NCBI RefSeq assembly: GCF_040580765.1 | Contig: NZ_CP158687.1 | Span: 930,001 to 994,000 of the forward strand | Reading direction: 5' to 3' | Length of the DNA stretch: 64,000 nucleotides | DNA from: Lentibacter algarum | GTDB lineage: Bacteria; Pseudomonadota; Alphaproteobacteria; Rhodobacterales; Rhodobacteraceae | Shown here: positions 15,624-24,498 of the stretch, one piece after another | How positions within the stretch are numbered: the first letter of the stretch is position 1 | Layout of the letters: every line of letters starts with the position of its first letter | The notes under the pieces: model-generated | Databases searched by the model: none | What the model was told of the DNA's origin: nothing | The model's input: the letters and a program-made list of their open reading frames with translations, nothing else | Translations under genes and position numbers: made by a program

Positions 15624-16574
15624 TCAGCTTTGCAGCTGTTCCCACATTTCGATGTCGCGTTTGTCGGTCCAGATGCGCGGGTGGTCCATGCCGCGGGCTT
15701 CGTCATAGGCGCGGGCCACGTTGAAGGGCAGGCAGTGCTCATAGATCGCGTAGTCCGCGAACTTGGGGTCACATTCGGCGCGGCAGGCGTCCCATGCTTC
15801 CTTAAGCGAGCCGCCGCGGGCAGCCACGCGGGCCACGGGGCGATAGGTGCTTTCCACAAAGTCGCGGGTGTTCTCGATGGCTGCGTTGACCATCTCCTTG
15901 CCGATGAGCGCATCACCACGTCCTGGTGCGATGGCGTCGACATCAAACCAAGCGATGTTGTCGAGCGTGTTGCCCCAATCGGCAAAGTGACCATCGCCGC
16001 AGTAGCAGGCGGAGTGATATTCAACGATATCGCCTGTGAACATGACGTTCTGGTCAGGCACATGGACGACAGCGTCGCCCGCTGTGTGGGCGCGGCCAAG
16101 GTGCATGATGTCAACGCGGCGCTTGCCAAGGTAGACTGTCATGGACTCCGAGAATGTTGTTGTCGGGTAGGTGAGGCCAGGGATGCTCTCGTGGCCTTCA
16201 AAGAGACGCGGGAAGCGTTGGAACTCGCTGTCCCAGTCTTCCTGACCGCGCTCGACAACCATTGAGCGGGCTGCGTCTGACATGATGATTTCGGGCGCGC
16301 CATAGGCAGATGCGCCGAGCACGCGGACAGCATGATAGTGAGTTAGCACAAGGTGACTGATGGGTTTGTCTGTGACGGAGCGGACTTTTTCGATCACTTT
16401 GTGAGCCAAGCGCGGTGTTGCTTGGGCCTCAACGATCATCACGCTCTCGTCACCGATGATGACGCCAGAGTTTGGATCGCCCTCGGCGGTGAAGGCCCAG
16501 AGGCCCTCGCCGACTTCGACGAAGGAGATTTCTTTTTCCGTCATGTCGCCTTGGGATGCGAATTTTTTAGACAT
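15624..16574 (-). CDS. Metallo-beta-lactamase-fold protein with degenerate metal site
   Basis: The fold is recognisable over 316 residues: a beta-rich N-terminus, the motif-2 region LTHYHAVRVLGA near residue 79, HLGRAHTAGDAVVH, MFTGDIVEYHS, and APGRGDAL where an active enzyme has PGHG. Motif 2 keeps two His but lacks the Asp-His of HxHxDH, and the PGHG His is Arg. Metal binding is therefore altered or lost at one site. It is co-encoded with hmgA, fahA and the monooxygenase. Nothing in this operon looks like maleylacetoacetate isomerase, and this gene occupies a place where one might be expected, but a role in that step would be speculation. Confidence 0.83.
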   Translation of the reverse strand: MSKKFASQGDMTEKEISFVEVGEGLWAFTAEGDPNSGVIIGDESVMIVEAQATPRLAHKVIEKVRSVTDKPISHLVLTHYHAVRVLGASAYGAPEIIMSDAARSMVVERGQEDWDSEFQRFPRLFEGHESIPGLTYPTTTFSESMTVYLGKRRVDIMHLGRAHTAGDAVVHVPDQNVMFTGDIVEYHSACYCGDGHFADWGNTLDNIAWFDVDAIAPGRGDALIGKEMVNAAIENTRDFVESTYRPVARVAARGGSLKEAWDACRAECDPKFADYAIYEHCLPFNVARAYDEARGMDHPRIWTDKRDIEMWEQLQS

Positions 16575-16651
16575 TGGGTTTCCTTTTCAAATCGGTGTGC
16601 CTGCGGGCATTTTGGAGCCTTCGGCGAGGATATTTTAGCAATAAGAAAGCG

Positions 16652-17908
16652 TTAGCGTTTGTATGGGTCTGCGAGGGCGGGCAGGATTGTTCCTGCGCAT
16701 GTGCCAAAGCCAATGGTGTAGCCGTCGCCTTTGGCTGCGCCGTGAAGGGTGAGGGTGTCGCCATCTTCCAAGAAGCTGCGTTCCTCGCCTATGTCCAGCG
16801 TGATCGGCTCTTTGCCGCCCCATGAGAGCTCCAAGAGCGCGCCGCGCTGGTGCTTTTCTGGGCCAGAGATTGTGCCTGAGCCCAATAGATCGCCGGGGTT
16901 CATCGGGCAGCCAGATGTGGTGTGGTGCGCAAGCTGCTGGGCAGATGAGTAATACATCTCTTTGTAGTTTGTCGTGGCGATGGTGCTTGTCGCTTTGCCC
17001 TCGGGTGTCAGCGTCACTTGCAGGTCGATGTCATAGAGCATCGGTCCGCAGTCTTGCAGATGCGGGAGCAGGTCTTTCTCGCGGGGCGGTGTGTCTGTGC
17101 GGAAAGGCTCAAGTGCTGCTTTGGTGACGATCCAAGGGGAGATGCTTGTCGCAGTCGCTTTGGCCTGAAACGGGCCGAGGGGCTGGTATTCCCAGGCCTG
17201 AATGTCGCGTGCGGACCAGTCGTTGAGGAGCACATAGCCGAAGATCATTTCGTCGGCCTCAGCGACGGTAACGGGGGCATCTGAAAATGTACCGACGATG
17301 GCACCCATTTCAAGCTCCAGATCAAAGCGTGCGGAAGGCGCCCAGCGGGGGGCGTCATCGTTTGGACCTTTGAGCTGGCCCCAAGGGCGGCGTATGTCAG
17401 TGCCTGAGACAACAACCGAAGAGGCGCGGCCATTGTAGCCGATGGGAATATGGAGCCAGTTGGGCGGCAGGGCGTTTTCGGCGCCGCGAAACATCGTGCC
17501 CACATTGGTGGCGTGATTTTTGGACGCGTAGAAGTCTGTGAACTCGCTCACGAGGAAGGGAAGGTGCATGTCGGCGTCTGATTGCGCGACAAGCATGTCT
17601 GAAAGCTCGGCCTGATCAGGGGAGCCCTCGGCAAGAAGTTCTGTGAGGCGGGTGCGCAGGGCGGCCCAAAGCTTTGGGCCTTCTTCCATGACTTCGTTCC
17701 AGAAGGGCACATCAAAGAGTGGCGCATCTGTAAGTGCGATAAGGCCCGCTTCTTCGGCGGCGGCCACATCAAGGATCATATCGCCGATGGCGACGCCGCA
17801 GCGTGGATCGCTGTTGGCTGTGGAAAAGACGCCATATGGCAGATTGTTGAGCGGGAAGGGGGCATCGGCGGTATTGGCCGAAGTGACCCATGATGTGAGC
17901 AGAGACAT
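16652..17908 (-). CDS. fahA: Fumarylacetoacetase
   Basis: It hydrolyses fumarylacetoacetate to fumarate and acetoacetate, the last step of homogentisate breakdown. The 418-residue protein has the FAH N-terminal domain (NNLPYGVFSTANSDPRCGVA). The catalytic domain follows with YASKNHATNVGTMFRG, RFDLELEMGAIVG (metal-binding Glu residues), LLNDWSARDIQAWEY (metal-binding Asp) and SGCPMNPGDLLGSGTISGPE. Length equals the eukaryotic-type enzyme. It starts 9 bp after the hmgA stop with AAGGAA before the ATG. The following hydrolase gene is 77 bp away. Confidence 0.96.
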   Translation of the reverse strand: MSLLTSWVTSANTADAPFPLNNLPYGVFSTANSDPRCGVAIGDMILDVAAAEEAGLIALTDAPLFDVPFWNEVMEEGPKLWAALRTRLTELLAEGSPDQAELSDMLVAQSDADMHLPFLVSEFTDFYASKNHATNVGTMFRGAENALPPNWLHIPIGYNGRASSVVVSGTDIRRPWGQLKGPNDDAPRWAPSARFDLELEMGAIVGTFSDAPVTVAEADEMIFGYVLLNDWSARDIQAWEYQPLGPFQAKATATSISPWIVTKAALEPFRTDTPPREKDLLPHLQDCGPMLYDIDLQVTLTPEGKATSTIATTNYKEMYYSSAQQLAHHTTSGCPMNPGDLLGSGTISGPEKHQRGALLELSWGGKEPITLDIGEERSFLEDGDTLTLHGAAKGDGYTIGFGTCAGTILPALADPYKR

Positions 17909-17917
17909 TGGTATTCC

Positions 17918-19279
17918 TTATTTCTTGCCAGGCTTGCCATCGAATTTCTTTTCGATGTCAGTCCAGCAGTCGATGTAATCGTCTTGTAGCGGGGCCTCTT
18001 TGGCAGCGAAGCCAGTGAGGTGCTGCGGGAAGCGGGTTTCAAACATGAAGCTCATGGTGTTGTCGAGTTTCTCTGCCTTCAGCTCCGCGTTGGAGGCGCC
18101 TTCAAAGGCGTTTTTGTCGGGGCCGTGGGGCAGCATCATATTGTGCAGGGACATGCCGCCAGGAATGAAGCCTTTGGGTTTGGCATCATACTGACCGTAG
18201 ATGTTGCCCATGAGCTCGGACATAATGTTCTTGTGATACCATGGAGGGCGGAACGTGTCTTCGGCCACCATCCAGCGCTCGCGGAAGAGCACGAAGTCAA
18301 TATTGGCTGTGCCCTCTTGGCCCGACGGGGCGGTGAGCACAGTGAAGATGCTGGGGTCAGGGTGATCAAACAGGATCGAGCCGACGGGGCAATAAGTGCT
18401 GAGGTCGTATTTTACAGGGGCGTAGTTGCCGTGCCATGCGACGACATCAAGGGGCGAGTGGCCAATCTTGGTCTCGTGGAACTGGCCGCACCATTTGATT
18501 GTGACCGTTGAAGGCGCGTCGCGGTCTTCAAAGGCGGCGACGGGCGTTTTGAAGTCGCGCGGGTTCGCCATGCAGTTGGCACCAATGGGGCCACGGCCCG
18601 GAAGCTCGAATTTCTGGCCGTAGTTTTCGCAGACAAAGCCGCGCGCCGGGCCTTCGAGAACTTCGACGCGATAGAGGAGGCCTCGGGGGATGATTGCGAT
18701 CTCTTGTGGGGCGAGGTCTATGATACCGAGCTCTGTTGCAAATCTCAGTCGGCCTTCTTGGGGCACGATGAGAAGCTCGGAATCAGCGGAATAGAAATAT
18801 TGATCTACCATGCTCTCGGTGACGAGGTAGATATGGCTGGCCATGCCGACCTGTGTGTTGACATCGCCCGCTGTTGTCATGGTGCGCATGCCTGTAAGCC
18901 AGTTGAGCGCTTCGCCTGCGTGGGCGACGGGATCCCAACGGTATTGGCCAAGGGAGATCACATCGGGATCCACATGGGGGGCAGATTTCCAATAGGGGAG
19001 ATCAATCTTTGTATATCGGTGGGAGTGCTTGACCGAGGGGCGGATGCGATAACACCATGTGCGCTCGTTCTGATGGCTTGGCGCTGTGAAGGCTGTACCA
19101 GAGAGCTGTTCGCCGTAGAGGCCGTAGTTGCATTTCTGTGGGGAATTCATGCCTTGTGGAAGGGCGTCGGGCAAAGCCTCGGTTTCAAAGTCGTTCCCAA
19201 AGCCGGGCATGTAGCCTTTGTGAGGGCCGTCAAGCGAAGGGGCTTGTGTGAAACTGTGAGGAAATGTTTTTTGGGTCAT
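17918..19279 (-). CDS. hmgA: Homogentisate 1,2-dioxygenase
   Basis: This non-heme iron enzyme opens the homogentisate ring to maleylacetoacetate, the central step in tyrosine and phenylacetate-type catabolism. At 453 residues it is full length. It begins [10 protein letters not shown] and contains [12 protein letters not shown] near the N-terminus, the cupin region with [36 protein letters not shown] (iron ligands His and Glu) and [11 protein letters not shown] (ligand His). I chose ATG 19279; further in-frame starts up to 19336 exist but would crowd the divergent MarR gene. It heads the five-gene operon. Confidence 0.97.
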   Translation of the reverse strand: MTQKTFPHSFTQAPSLDGPHKGYMPGFGNDFETEALPDALPQGMNSPQKCNYGLYGEQLSGTAFTAPSHQNERTWCYRIRPSVKHSHRYTKIDLPYWKSAPHVDPDVISLGQYRWDPVAHAGEALNWLTGMRTMTTAGDVNTQVGMASHIYLVTESMVDQYFYSADSELLIVPQEGRLRFATELGIIDLAPQEIAIIPRGLLYRVEVLEGPARGFVCENYGQKFELPGRGPIGANCMANPRDFKTPVAAFEDRDAPSTVTIKWCGQFHETKIGHSPLDVVAWHGNYAPVKYDLSTYCPVGSILFDHPDPSIFTVLTAPSGQEGTANIDFVLFRERWMVAEDTFRPPWYHKNIMSELMGNIYGQYDAKPKGFIPGGMSLHNMMLPHGPDKNAFEGASNAELKAEKLDNTMSFMFETRFPQHLTGFAAKEAPLQDDYIDCWTDIEKKFDGKPGKK

Positions 19280-19306
19280 GGCGCGCATCCTGTCGAATTT
19301 GGTTGC

Positions 19307-19335
19307 GTAATTAACAGTTGATTTTGTAACTAACA
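19307..19335. promoter_or_regulatory. Direct repeat in the hmgA-marR control region
   Basis: GTAATTAACA (19307-19316) and GTAACTAACA (19326-19335) are 10-base direct repeats with one difference, 19 bp apart, in the 73-bp divergent spacer. They are candidate binding sites for the adjacent MarR protein, overlapping both promoters. Confidence 0.4.
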
Positions 19336-19352
19336 ACAGAGGGAGACGCGCT

Positions 19353-19787
19353 ATGACAAAAAAAGATGACTTTGATTTGCAGAATTTTCTGCCCTACCTG
19401 CTTAATCAGGCGGCAGAGGAAAGCAGCCTCGCGTTTCAGAATATCTATAAGGACCGCTACGGAATGTTGCGGACGGAGTGGCGGGTGCTGTTTCACCTTG
19501 GGATTTACGGGCGTCTGACCGCCAAAGAAATCTGCGAGCGCTCCAAGATGCACAAGACAAAGATCAGCCGCGCGGTGGCACGGCTCGAAGAGCGGCGTTT
19601 CTTGACGCGCGAGCGTGATGAGGCAGACAGGCGGCTGGAGTATCTGGAACTCACGAGTGCAGGGCGAGCGGCTTATACCGAGCTGCGCGGTGTGGCTATC
19701 GACTATGATGCGGAGCTGGCGGCGACATTTTCTTCCGAAGACGTCACGGTGTTGCGTAAGCTTTTGCACCATTTGGCCAAGCTATGA
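19353..19787 (+). CDS. MarR-family regulator, probable controller of the homogentisate operon
   Basis: The 144-residue protein has a winged helix-turn-helix core (residues about 35-110: [40 protein letters not shown]) flanked by the N- and C-terminal dimerisation helices of MarR proteins. It is divergent from hmgA across 73 bp, the usual position for an aromatic-responsive repressor, so I infer control of hmgA-fahA and its own gene. The start of the downstream EamA transporter overlaps its stop (ATGA), which indicates translational coupling and hints that the transporter belongs to the same regulon. Confidence 0.92.
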   Translation: MTKKDDFDLQNFLPYLLNQAAEESSLAFQNIYKDRYGMLRTEWRVLFHLGIYGRLTAKEICERSKMHKTKISRAVARLEERRFLTRERDEADRRLEYLELTSAGRAAYTELRGVAIDYDAELAATFSSEDVTVLRKLLHHLAKL

Positions 19788-20674
19788 GCGATCAGCTGAA
19801 AGGGCTGCTCATCACGATGATGGGCGTTTTGTTTGTTGTGCCTGACAGCTTGTTCATCCGGCTGATCGATGTCCCGCCTTTGGAGGTATCTTTCTGGCGG
19901 GGGTTGAGCACGGGGCTTTTGGTGCTGGTTTATGTGCTGATGACCACAGGCGCGCGCTCGGTTGGGGCTGCGCTGCGTGGCGGGCCCTATGCCTATGTCT
20001 ATCTTATTGCGATGAGCGGTACGGGAATTCTCTTCACGCTGGCAGTGAGCCACACGAGCGTGGCCAATGTTGTCTTTATCATTGCCTCGATGCCTGTCTT
20101 CGCAGCGATTTTGAGCTTTGTCTGGATGGGTGAAGCGATGAGCCGCCGCATGATGGTCACCATGATTGCGGTTTTTGCTGGTCTTGGCATTATCACCTAT
20201 GGCTCGGGTGAGACTCATGGCGCGAGCCTGAAGGGGGATCTTCTGGCGGTGTGCGTTTCGTTTGTCTTTGCCGTAGCTCTCACCGCGGCGCGACGGGTGC
20301 GCACTGTCTCGATGGTTCCGATGTTGCCCGTGGCTTATCTGGTTTCGGCTTTGTGTCTGTCACCGTTTGTTTTGCCGGTACAGCTTGAGGCCTCGCAGTA
20401 TTCCCTTGTGGCTTTGCATGGGCTTTTTATAGGGATCAGTTCGGTCGGACTGGCGCTGGGTCCAAGGTATATTCCGTCTGCCGAAGTGGCGCTTTTGATT
20501 TTGCTTGAGTCAGTGCTGGCGCCGCTTTTGGTATGGTTTGCATTGGGCGAAGACCCAGGCGCTTATGCGCTTGTGGGCGGCGCTGTTGTGATCTCGGCTT
20601 TGGGGCTGTCGAACCTTGTGGTGCTGATGCGCAAGCGCCCTAAAGCGGACCCGATTGGTAGAGCCGCACCTTGA
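19784..20674 (+). CDS. EamA/DMT-family inner-membrane transporter
   Basis: The 296-residue protein has ten predicted hydrophobic helices arranged as two EamA repeats (residues about 5-135 and 150-282), typical of drug/metabolite transporters. Family features include the EVSFWRG stretch after helix 1-2 and VAFAAILSFVWMGE-like ends of the first repeat (here MPVFAAILSFVWMGEAM). It is translationally coupled to the MarR gene. Export or import of an aromatic acid is plausible from context but not shown. Its 3' end overlaps the convergent methyltransferase gene by 35 bp. Confidence 0.87.
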   Translation: MSDQLKGLLITMMGVLFVVPDSLFIRLIDVPPLEVSFWRGLSTGLLVLVYVLMTTGARSVGAALRGGPYAYVYLIAMSGTGILFTLAVSHTSVANVVFIIASMPVFAAILSFVWMGEAMSRRMMVTMIAVFAGLGIITYGSGETHGASLKGDLLAVCVSFVFAVALTAARRVRTVSMVPMLPVAYLVSALCLSPFVLPVQLEASQYSLVALHGLFIGISSVGLALGPRYIPSAEVALLILLESVLAPLLVWFALGEDPGAYALVGGAVVISALGLSNLVVLMRKRPKADPIGRAAP

Positions 20675-21746
20675 GGCCGCCGTGGGGCACGTAGGGGCCT
20701 GCGGAGAGAGTGAGGCCCGTTGCTTTGGCGAGGGACGCTTCAGTCGTGATGATCGCGACGCGCCACCCCCTGAACTCAGTTTTGAGCGTTGTTCCCAGCG
20801 CAGCATGAAGCGCAAAGAGGGGCTTTTTGTTGCCGATGCGTGCCCCATAGGGGGGGTTGATGATCACGAGACCAGCAGGGCCTTCGGGGCGCTTGAGATC
20901 GGAAATTGAGGTGCAGGTGAAGTTTGTGTGCTCCGAGACGCCCGCCGCATCAGCGTTGCGGGTGCTCATGGCGATTGCCCCTTGGTCGCGATCTGAACCG
21001 TAAAAATGCTGATCGGTGCTGCGTGGGGTTACGCCGCTGCGCAGGGTCTCCCATGCGGCAGCATCAAAGCTTGCGAGGTTTTCAAAAGCGAAGCTGCGCG
21101 CGCGTCCCGGGGCGAGGCCCATCGCGATCTCGGCGGCCTCGATGGGGAAGGTCCCTGAGCCGCACATCGGGTCAAGAACAGGCTCGGTTCCAATGTAACC
21201 CGCTTCGCGAAGAAAAAGTGCTGCAAGCGTCTCGCGCATGGGAGCTTTGTTGACGGCCTCTTTGAAGCCGCGTTTGTGCAGGCTTTCGCCAGAGCTATCG
21301 AGGCTGAAGGTGACGAGGTTATCATCAATACGTGCCTTCAGTGTGAGCGCGGCTTCGGGCGAGATAGGCGCACCGAGAGATTCCTTGATCGCAGTTTCAA
21401 TGCGCTGGGCGGCGGCGCCTGCATGATATATTTTGGAGCGCTTGTTGGTGCTCACCTCGACCCGAACAGGCACATCTGGTCGCAAAAAATCGGCCCACGG
21501 AAACTTGCGTGCGCGCTTGTCGAGCTGTGCAAGGTGAAAGGCACGGAATGAGCCGATGCGCACGAGCACACGGACGGCGCCGCGCAGCATGAGGTTGGCG
21601 CGCCAGACTTCAGGCCAATCGCCTTTGATCTCAACTCCGCCAGAAATTGCGTTCGCAGGGGCAAAGCCATGCTCCAAAGCCTCGGATGCCAAGGCGGACT
21701 CTAGCCCGGGAGGGCAGATCAGGAAAATATCAAAGGGATCTGACAC
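20640..21746 (-). CDS. THUMP-domain class I RNA methyltransferase, RlmL N-terminal type
   Basis: An RNA guanine-N2 methyltransferase of 368 residues. The N-terminal THUMP/ferredoxin-like part (residues about 5-155) is followed by a Rossmann methyltransferase with the PMRETLAALFLREAGY lead-in, SAM motif DPMCGSGTFPIEAAEIA and catalytic NPPYG (VIINPPYGARIG). It corresponds to the RlmL half of the E. coli RlmKL fusion, which methylates G2445 of 23S rRNA, and lacks RlmK. The start is GTG and directly abuts the TAA stop of mipZ, so the two are co-translated or coupled. Confidence 0.88.
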   Translation of the reverse strand: MSDPFDIFLICPPGLESALASEALEHGFAPANAISGGVEIKGDWPEVWRANLMLRGAVRVLVRIGSFRAFHLAQLDKRARKFPWADFLRPDVPVRVEVSTNKRSKIYHAGAAAQRIETAIKESLGAPISPEAALTLKARIDDNLVTFSLDSSGESLHKRGFKEAVNKAPMRETLAALFLREAGYIGTEPVLDPMCGSGTFPIEAAEIAMGLAPGRARSFAFENLASFDAAAWETLRSGVTPRSTDQHFYGSDRDQGAIAMSTRNADAAGVSEHTNFTCTSISDLKRPEGPAGLVIINPPYGARIGNKKPLFALHAALGTTLKTEFRGWRVAIITTEASLAKATGLTLSAGPYVPHGGLKVRLYQSGPL

Positions 21747-22556
21747 TTAGAAGTCGACGCTGACGTTGGGAAGCTTAAGTGATTTCATCATCTCGCGGAG
21801 CTCTTGGCGGGCGGCGATGTTGGAAATGTTCAGCTTTTGAACGCCGACATCCTTTAGGTCGAGTAGGGTCAGGCCGCGCGGAAAGAGCTCGCGGAAAATA
21901 ACGCGCTCATTAAAACCCGGCGCGACGCGAAAACCGATGCGTGCGGAGAGATTGTCAACGGCGCGTTCCATTTTCTCTTTGTTGACCATGCGCTGCGCGC
22001 CGAGGCGGTTGCGCATCACGATCCAGTCAATGGGCTTTAGCCCAGCTTGAGCCCGCAGTTGACGCGCGGACCAGACCATCTCAGAGTAGACCGAGGGGCC
22101 TTTGATCTTTTCGCCTTCGGCGTCGATGTGGGCGAGCAGGTCAAAGTCGATGAAGCTGTCGTTTAGTGGAGTGACGAGCGTATCAGCGAGCGAGTGGGCC
22201 ACTTGGCTGAGGCGTGTGTGCGAGCCGGGACAGTCAATCAGGATAAAGTCGTTGTCAGGCTCAAGCGTGGCGACGGCGGCCGATAGACGGTGATCATAGA
22301 TGTTTTCGCCTGGCTTGAGCGTCTCTTTGTCTATTTCAGGAAGCTCATGGTACTCAGGCGTTGGTAGATCAAGGCCTGCTTTGGCACAGAAATCCACGCG
22401 GTTCTCAAGGTAGCGGCCAATCGTCTTTTGGCGCAAATCCAAATCGAGCACAGAGGTTTTGTGGCCCAAGCGAGCGAGCGCGGTGGCGATGTGCATGGAG
22501 ACCGTTGATTTGCCTGCGCCGCCTTTTTCATTGCCGACGACGATGATGTGAGCCAT
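21747..22556 (-). CDS. mipZ: Division-plane positioning ATPase MipZ
   Basis: MipZ forms a polar gradient on the nucleoid and inhibits FtsZ away from midcell; it replaces the Min system in many alphaproteobacteria. The 269-residue protein has the deviant Walker A NEKGGAGKST (residues 9-18) with the signature lysine Lys11, LDLDLRQKTIGRYLENR (switch I region) and ILIDCPGSHTRLSQ (switch II, MipZ-type). The C-terminal ERVIFRELFPRGLTLLDL is characteristic of MipZ and distinguishes it from ParA. AAGGGG precedes the ATG. It is followed without gap by the RNA methyltransferase gene. Confidence 0.95.
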   Translation of the reverse strand: MAHIIVVGNEKGGAGKSTVSMHIATALARLGHKTSVLDLDLRQKTIGRYLENRVDFCAKAGLDLPTPEYHELPEIDKETLKPGENIYDHRLSAAVATLEPDNDFILIDCPGSHTRLSQVAHSLADTLVTPLNDSFIDFDLLAHIDAEGEKIKGPSVYSEMVWSARQLRAQAGLKPIDWIVMRNRLGAQRMVNKEKMERAVDNLSARIGFRVAPGFNERVIFRELFPRGLTLLDLKDVGVQKLNISNIAARQELREMMKSLKLPNVSVDF

Positions 22557-22750
22557 GGCTCTTGCCCCTTAAGTTCCGAGCGCTGTTGCGCTTTTGTCTA
22601 TCTTGGATTGGTTATAAGCGGGGGAAAGCCAAAGGGGAAGCGTAAGAAATACGTCGCGTCACAAGATTGAAGGCTTGGCTTGCTGATGTCTTGGCGCTAG
22701 CTTTTGCACAGACGGTCCGCGAACAGGGCTGCTAAATGGGAGAAAATTTT

Positions 22751-23764
22751 ATGAACACAGTTGCAAAACTGGCTGCGACAGCCGTTGCTTTGAGCTTTGC
22801 CACAGAAGCGGCAGCCACCGAGTGGAACGTATCCGTCTGGGGCAAGCGCCGTGCCTTTACCGAGCACGTCGAAAAACTGGCTGAGCTTGTCAGCGCAAAA
22901 ACGGGTGGCGAGTTCACTATGAACGTCAGCTATGGCGGCCTCTCGAAGAACCGTGAAAACCTTGATGGTATTTCAATTGGTGCGTTCGAAATGGCGCAAT
23001 TCTGCGCCGGCTATCACCGCGACAAAAACCGTGTTGTGACCGTGCTTGAGCTGCCATTCCTTGGGGTTGAAAATCTTGAGCAAGAGCTTGCTGTTTCTAA
23101 CGCGGTTTATGCACACCCTGCCGCGACAGAAGAGATGGCGCAGTGGAATGCCAAGCTTCTTATGACATCACCTATGCCGCAGTATAACCTTGTCGGCACA
23201 GGTGAGCCTCGCGACGAGCTGGCGGAATTTGAAGGCATGCGTGTTCGTGCAACAGGTGGCATTGGCCAAGCTTTTGAAGCTGTTGGCGCGGTTCCAACAT
23301 CAGTAACGTCATCAGAAGCCTATCAGGCGATGGAATCTGGCGTTGTTGACACGGTGGCCTTTGCTCAGCACGCGCACCTGAGCTTTGGTACGATCAACGA
23401 AGCGGATTGGTGGACGTCAAACCTCAACCCCGGCACTGTAAACTGCCCTGTTGTTGTAAACATCGACGCTTATGAGAGCCTGTCGGATGAGCACCGTGCT
23501 GCGCTGGATAGCTCGGTTCCTGAGGCGCTTGAGTTCTATCTCAGCAACTATGGTGAGCTTCTGAAGCGTTGGGACGCAGTTCTTGAAGAAAAAGGCGTGG
23601 AAAAAGTCGTGATCGCTCCTGAAGTGATTGCGGAGTTCCGTACCAAAGCTGCTGATCCGATCCGCGATGCTTGGATTGCAGACATGGAAGCCCAAGGCAT
23701 TCCTGGCCAAGAGCTTTATGACCTTGTCATGAAAACTCTGGACGAAGCGAAGAGCGGAAGTTGA
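22751..23764 (+). CDS. TRAP transporter substrate-binding protein (DctP family)
   Basis: This periplasmic receptor captures a carboxylate-type solute for a TRAP transporter. Starting at ATG 22751 (GGGAGA upstream), it has 337 residues with a Sec signal peptide MNTVAKLAATAVALSFATEA and probable cleavage near AAA-TEW. The DctP core includes the family region RVRATGGIGQAFEAVGA, with the conserved Arg that usually binds the ligand carboxylate. An in-frame ATG at 22736 is possible but would be poorly placed for the ribosome site. Two hairpins after the stop separate it from the membrane subunits. The ligand is unknown. Confidence 0.93.
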   Translation: MNTVAKLAATAVALSFATEAAATEWNVSVWGKRRAFTEHVEKLAELVSAKTGGEFTMNVSYGGLSKNRENLDGISIGAFEMAQFCAGYHRDKNRVVTVLELPFLGVENLEQELAVSNAVYAHPAATEEMAQWNAKLLMTSPMPQYNLVGTGEPRDELAEFEGMRVRATGGIGQAFEAVGAVPTSVTSSEAYQAMESGVVDTVAFAQHAHLSFGTINEADWWTSNLNPGTVNCPVVVNIDAYESLSDEHRAALDSSVPEALEFYLSNYGELLKRWDAVLEEKGVEKVVIAPEVIAEFRTKAADPIRDAWIADMEAQGIPGQELYDLVMKTLDEAKSGS

Positions 23765-23770
23765 TTTCTG

Positions 23771-23832
23771 GGCAGAGGCTTTTTGCCTCTTGCCAAAAAT
23801 CTGAAGGCTGCGCGACACCGCGCAGCCTTTTT
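23771..23832 (+). terminator. Tandem hairpins between TRAP receptor and permease genes
   Basis: A first, slightly bulged hairpin spans 23771-23794. A strong one follows: AAGGCTGCGCG (23804-23814) pairs perfectly with CGCGCAGCCTT (23819-23829) and ends in a T-run. This partial terminator would lower permease expression relative to the abundant receptor. Confidence 0.75.
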
Positions 23833-23868
23833 GCGCAATTCACGCAATAGCATAAAAGGGAGACTGAG

Positions 23869-24498
23869 ATGGCCGGTTCAGCCGCCGTGCTGGAAGATTC
23901 CAGCTTACTGAGCAAATTGGACCGCATGTTGCTGCCTGTGGAGCGCGTTTGTGCGCTGCTGAGCGGCCTTGCGATTTTTTCATTGATGTTTCTGGCGGCG
24001 TATTCCGTCATCGCGCGCAAGTTTTTTGGAAGCCCCTTGTTGGGCTATGTGGACTATATCGAGGCAGCGATGCCTGTGATTGCAATCATGGGCGTGTCCT
24101 ATGTGGCGCGGGACGGGACGCATATCCGCATGGACATGCTCGTTAACGCGCTCAAGGGGCGGGTGCTTTGGTTCTTTGAGCTTATCTCTGTTCTTTTGAT
24201 GCTCTTGCTTATTGTGGGTCTTACTTACGGCGCTTGGGAGCATTTTGACCGCTCGTTTGATTGTGCTCGCCCATGGTGTTCGCGTGACAGCTCGATTGAT
24301 ATCAGTCTCCCGATCTGGCCGAGCAAGCTTGTCGTTCCGTTTGCATTTGGAGTGCTGATGCTGCGCTTGTTGCTTCAGGCTTGGGGCTATGGCCGCGCTC
24401 TTGTCTTGGGGTTGGAAAACCCTGTGGCTGTGCCTTTGTCGTTGACGATCGAGGAACAGGCGATGGCCGAGGCCAAACTTTTGGAAGGAGCCGACTGA
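23869..24498 (+). CDS. TRAP transporter small permease subunit (DctQ family)
   Basis: The 209-residue protein has four hydrophobic helices, at about residues 25-52, 60-80, 100-125 and 145-170. It has the DctQ layout, with the YVDYIEAAMPVIAIMGVSYVARDGTHIRMDML segment after helix 1-2. It pairs with the large subunit DctM, whose ATG overlaps its TGA by one base, so the two are translationally coupled. A longer-than-usual loop (about residues 125-142) has two Cys (FDCARPWCSRDSS). GGGAGA precedes the start. Confidence 0.88.
   Translation: MAGSAAVLEDSSLLSKLDRMLLPVERVCALLSGLAIFSLMFLAAYSVIARKFFGSPLLGYVDYIEAAMPVIAIMGVSYVARDGTHIRMDMLVNALKGRVLWFFELISVLLMLLLIVGLTYGAWEHFDRSFDCARPWCSRDSSIDISLPIWPSKLVVPFAFGVLMLRLLLQAWGYGRALVLGLENPVAVPLSLTIEEQAMAEAKLLEGAD

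Noticed and set aside
16617..16650. GGATATTTT tract with a small hairpin between fahA and the next gene, like the tail of the 3' element
   Set aside because: It lacks hairpins A and B of the three-copy element and is oriented opposite to fahA, so I did not count it as a fourth copy.
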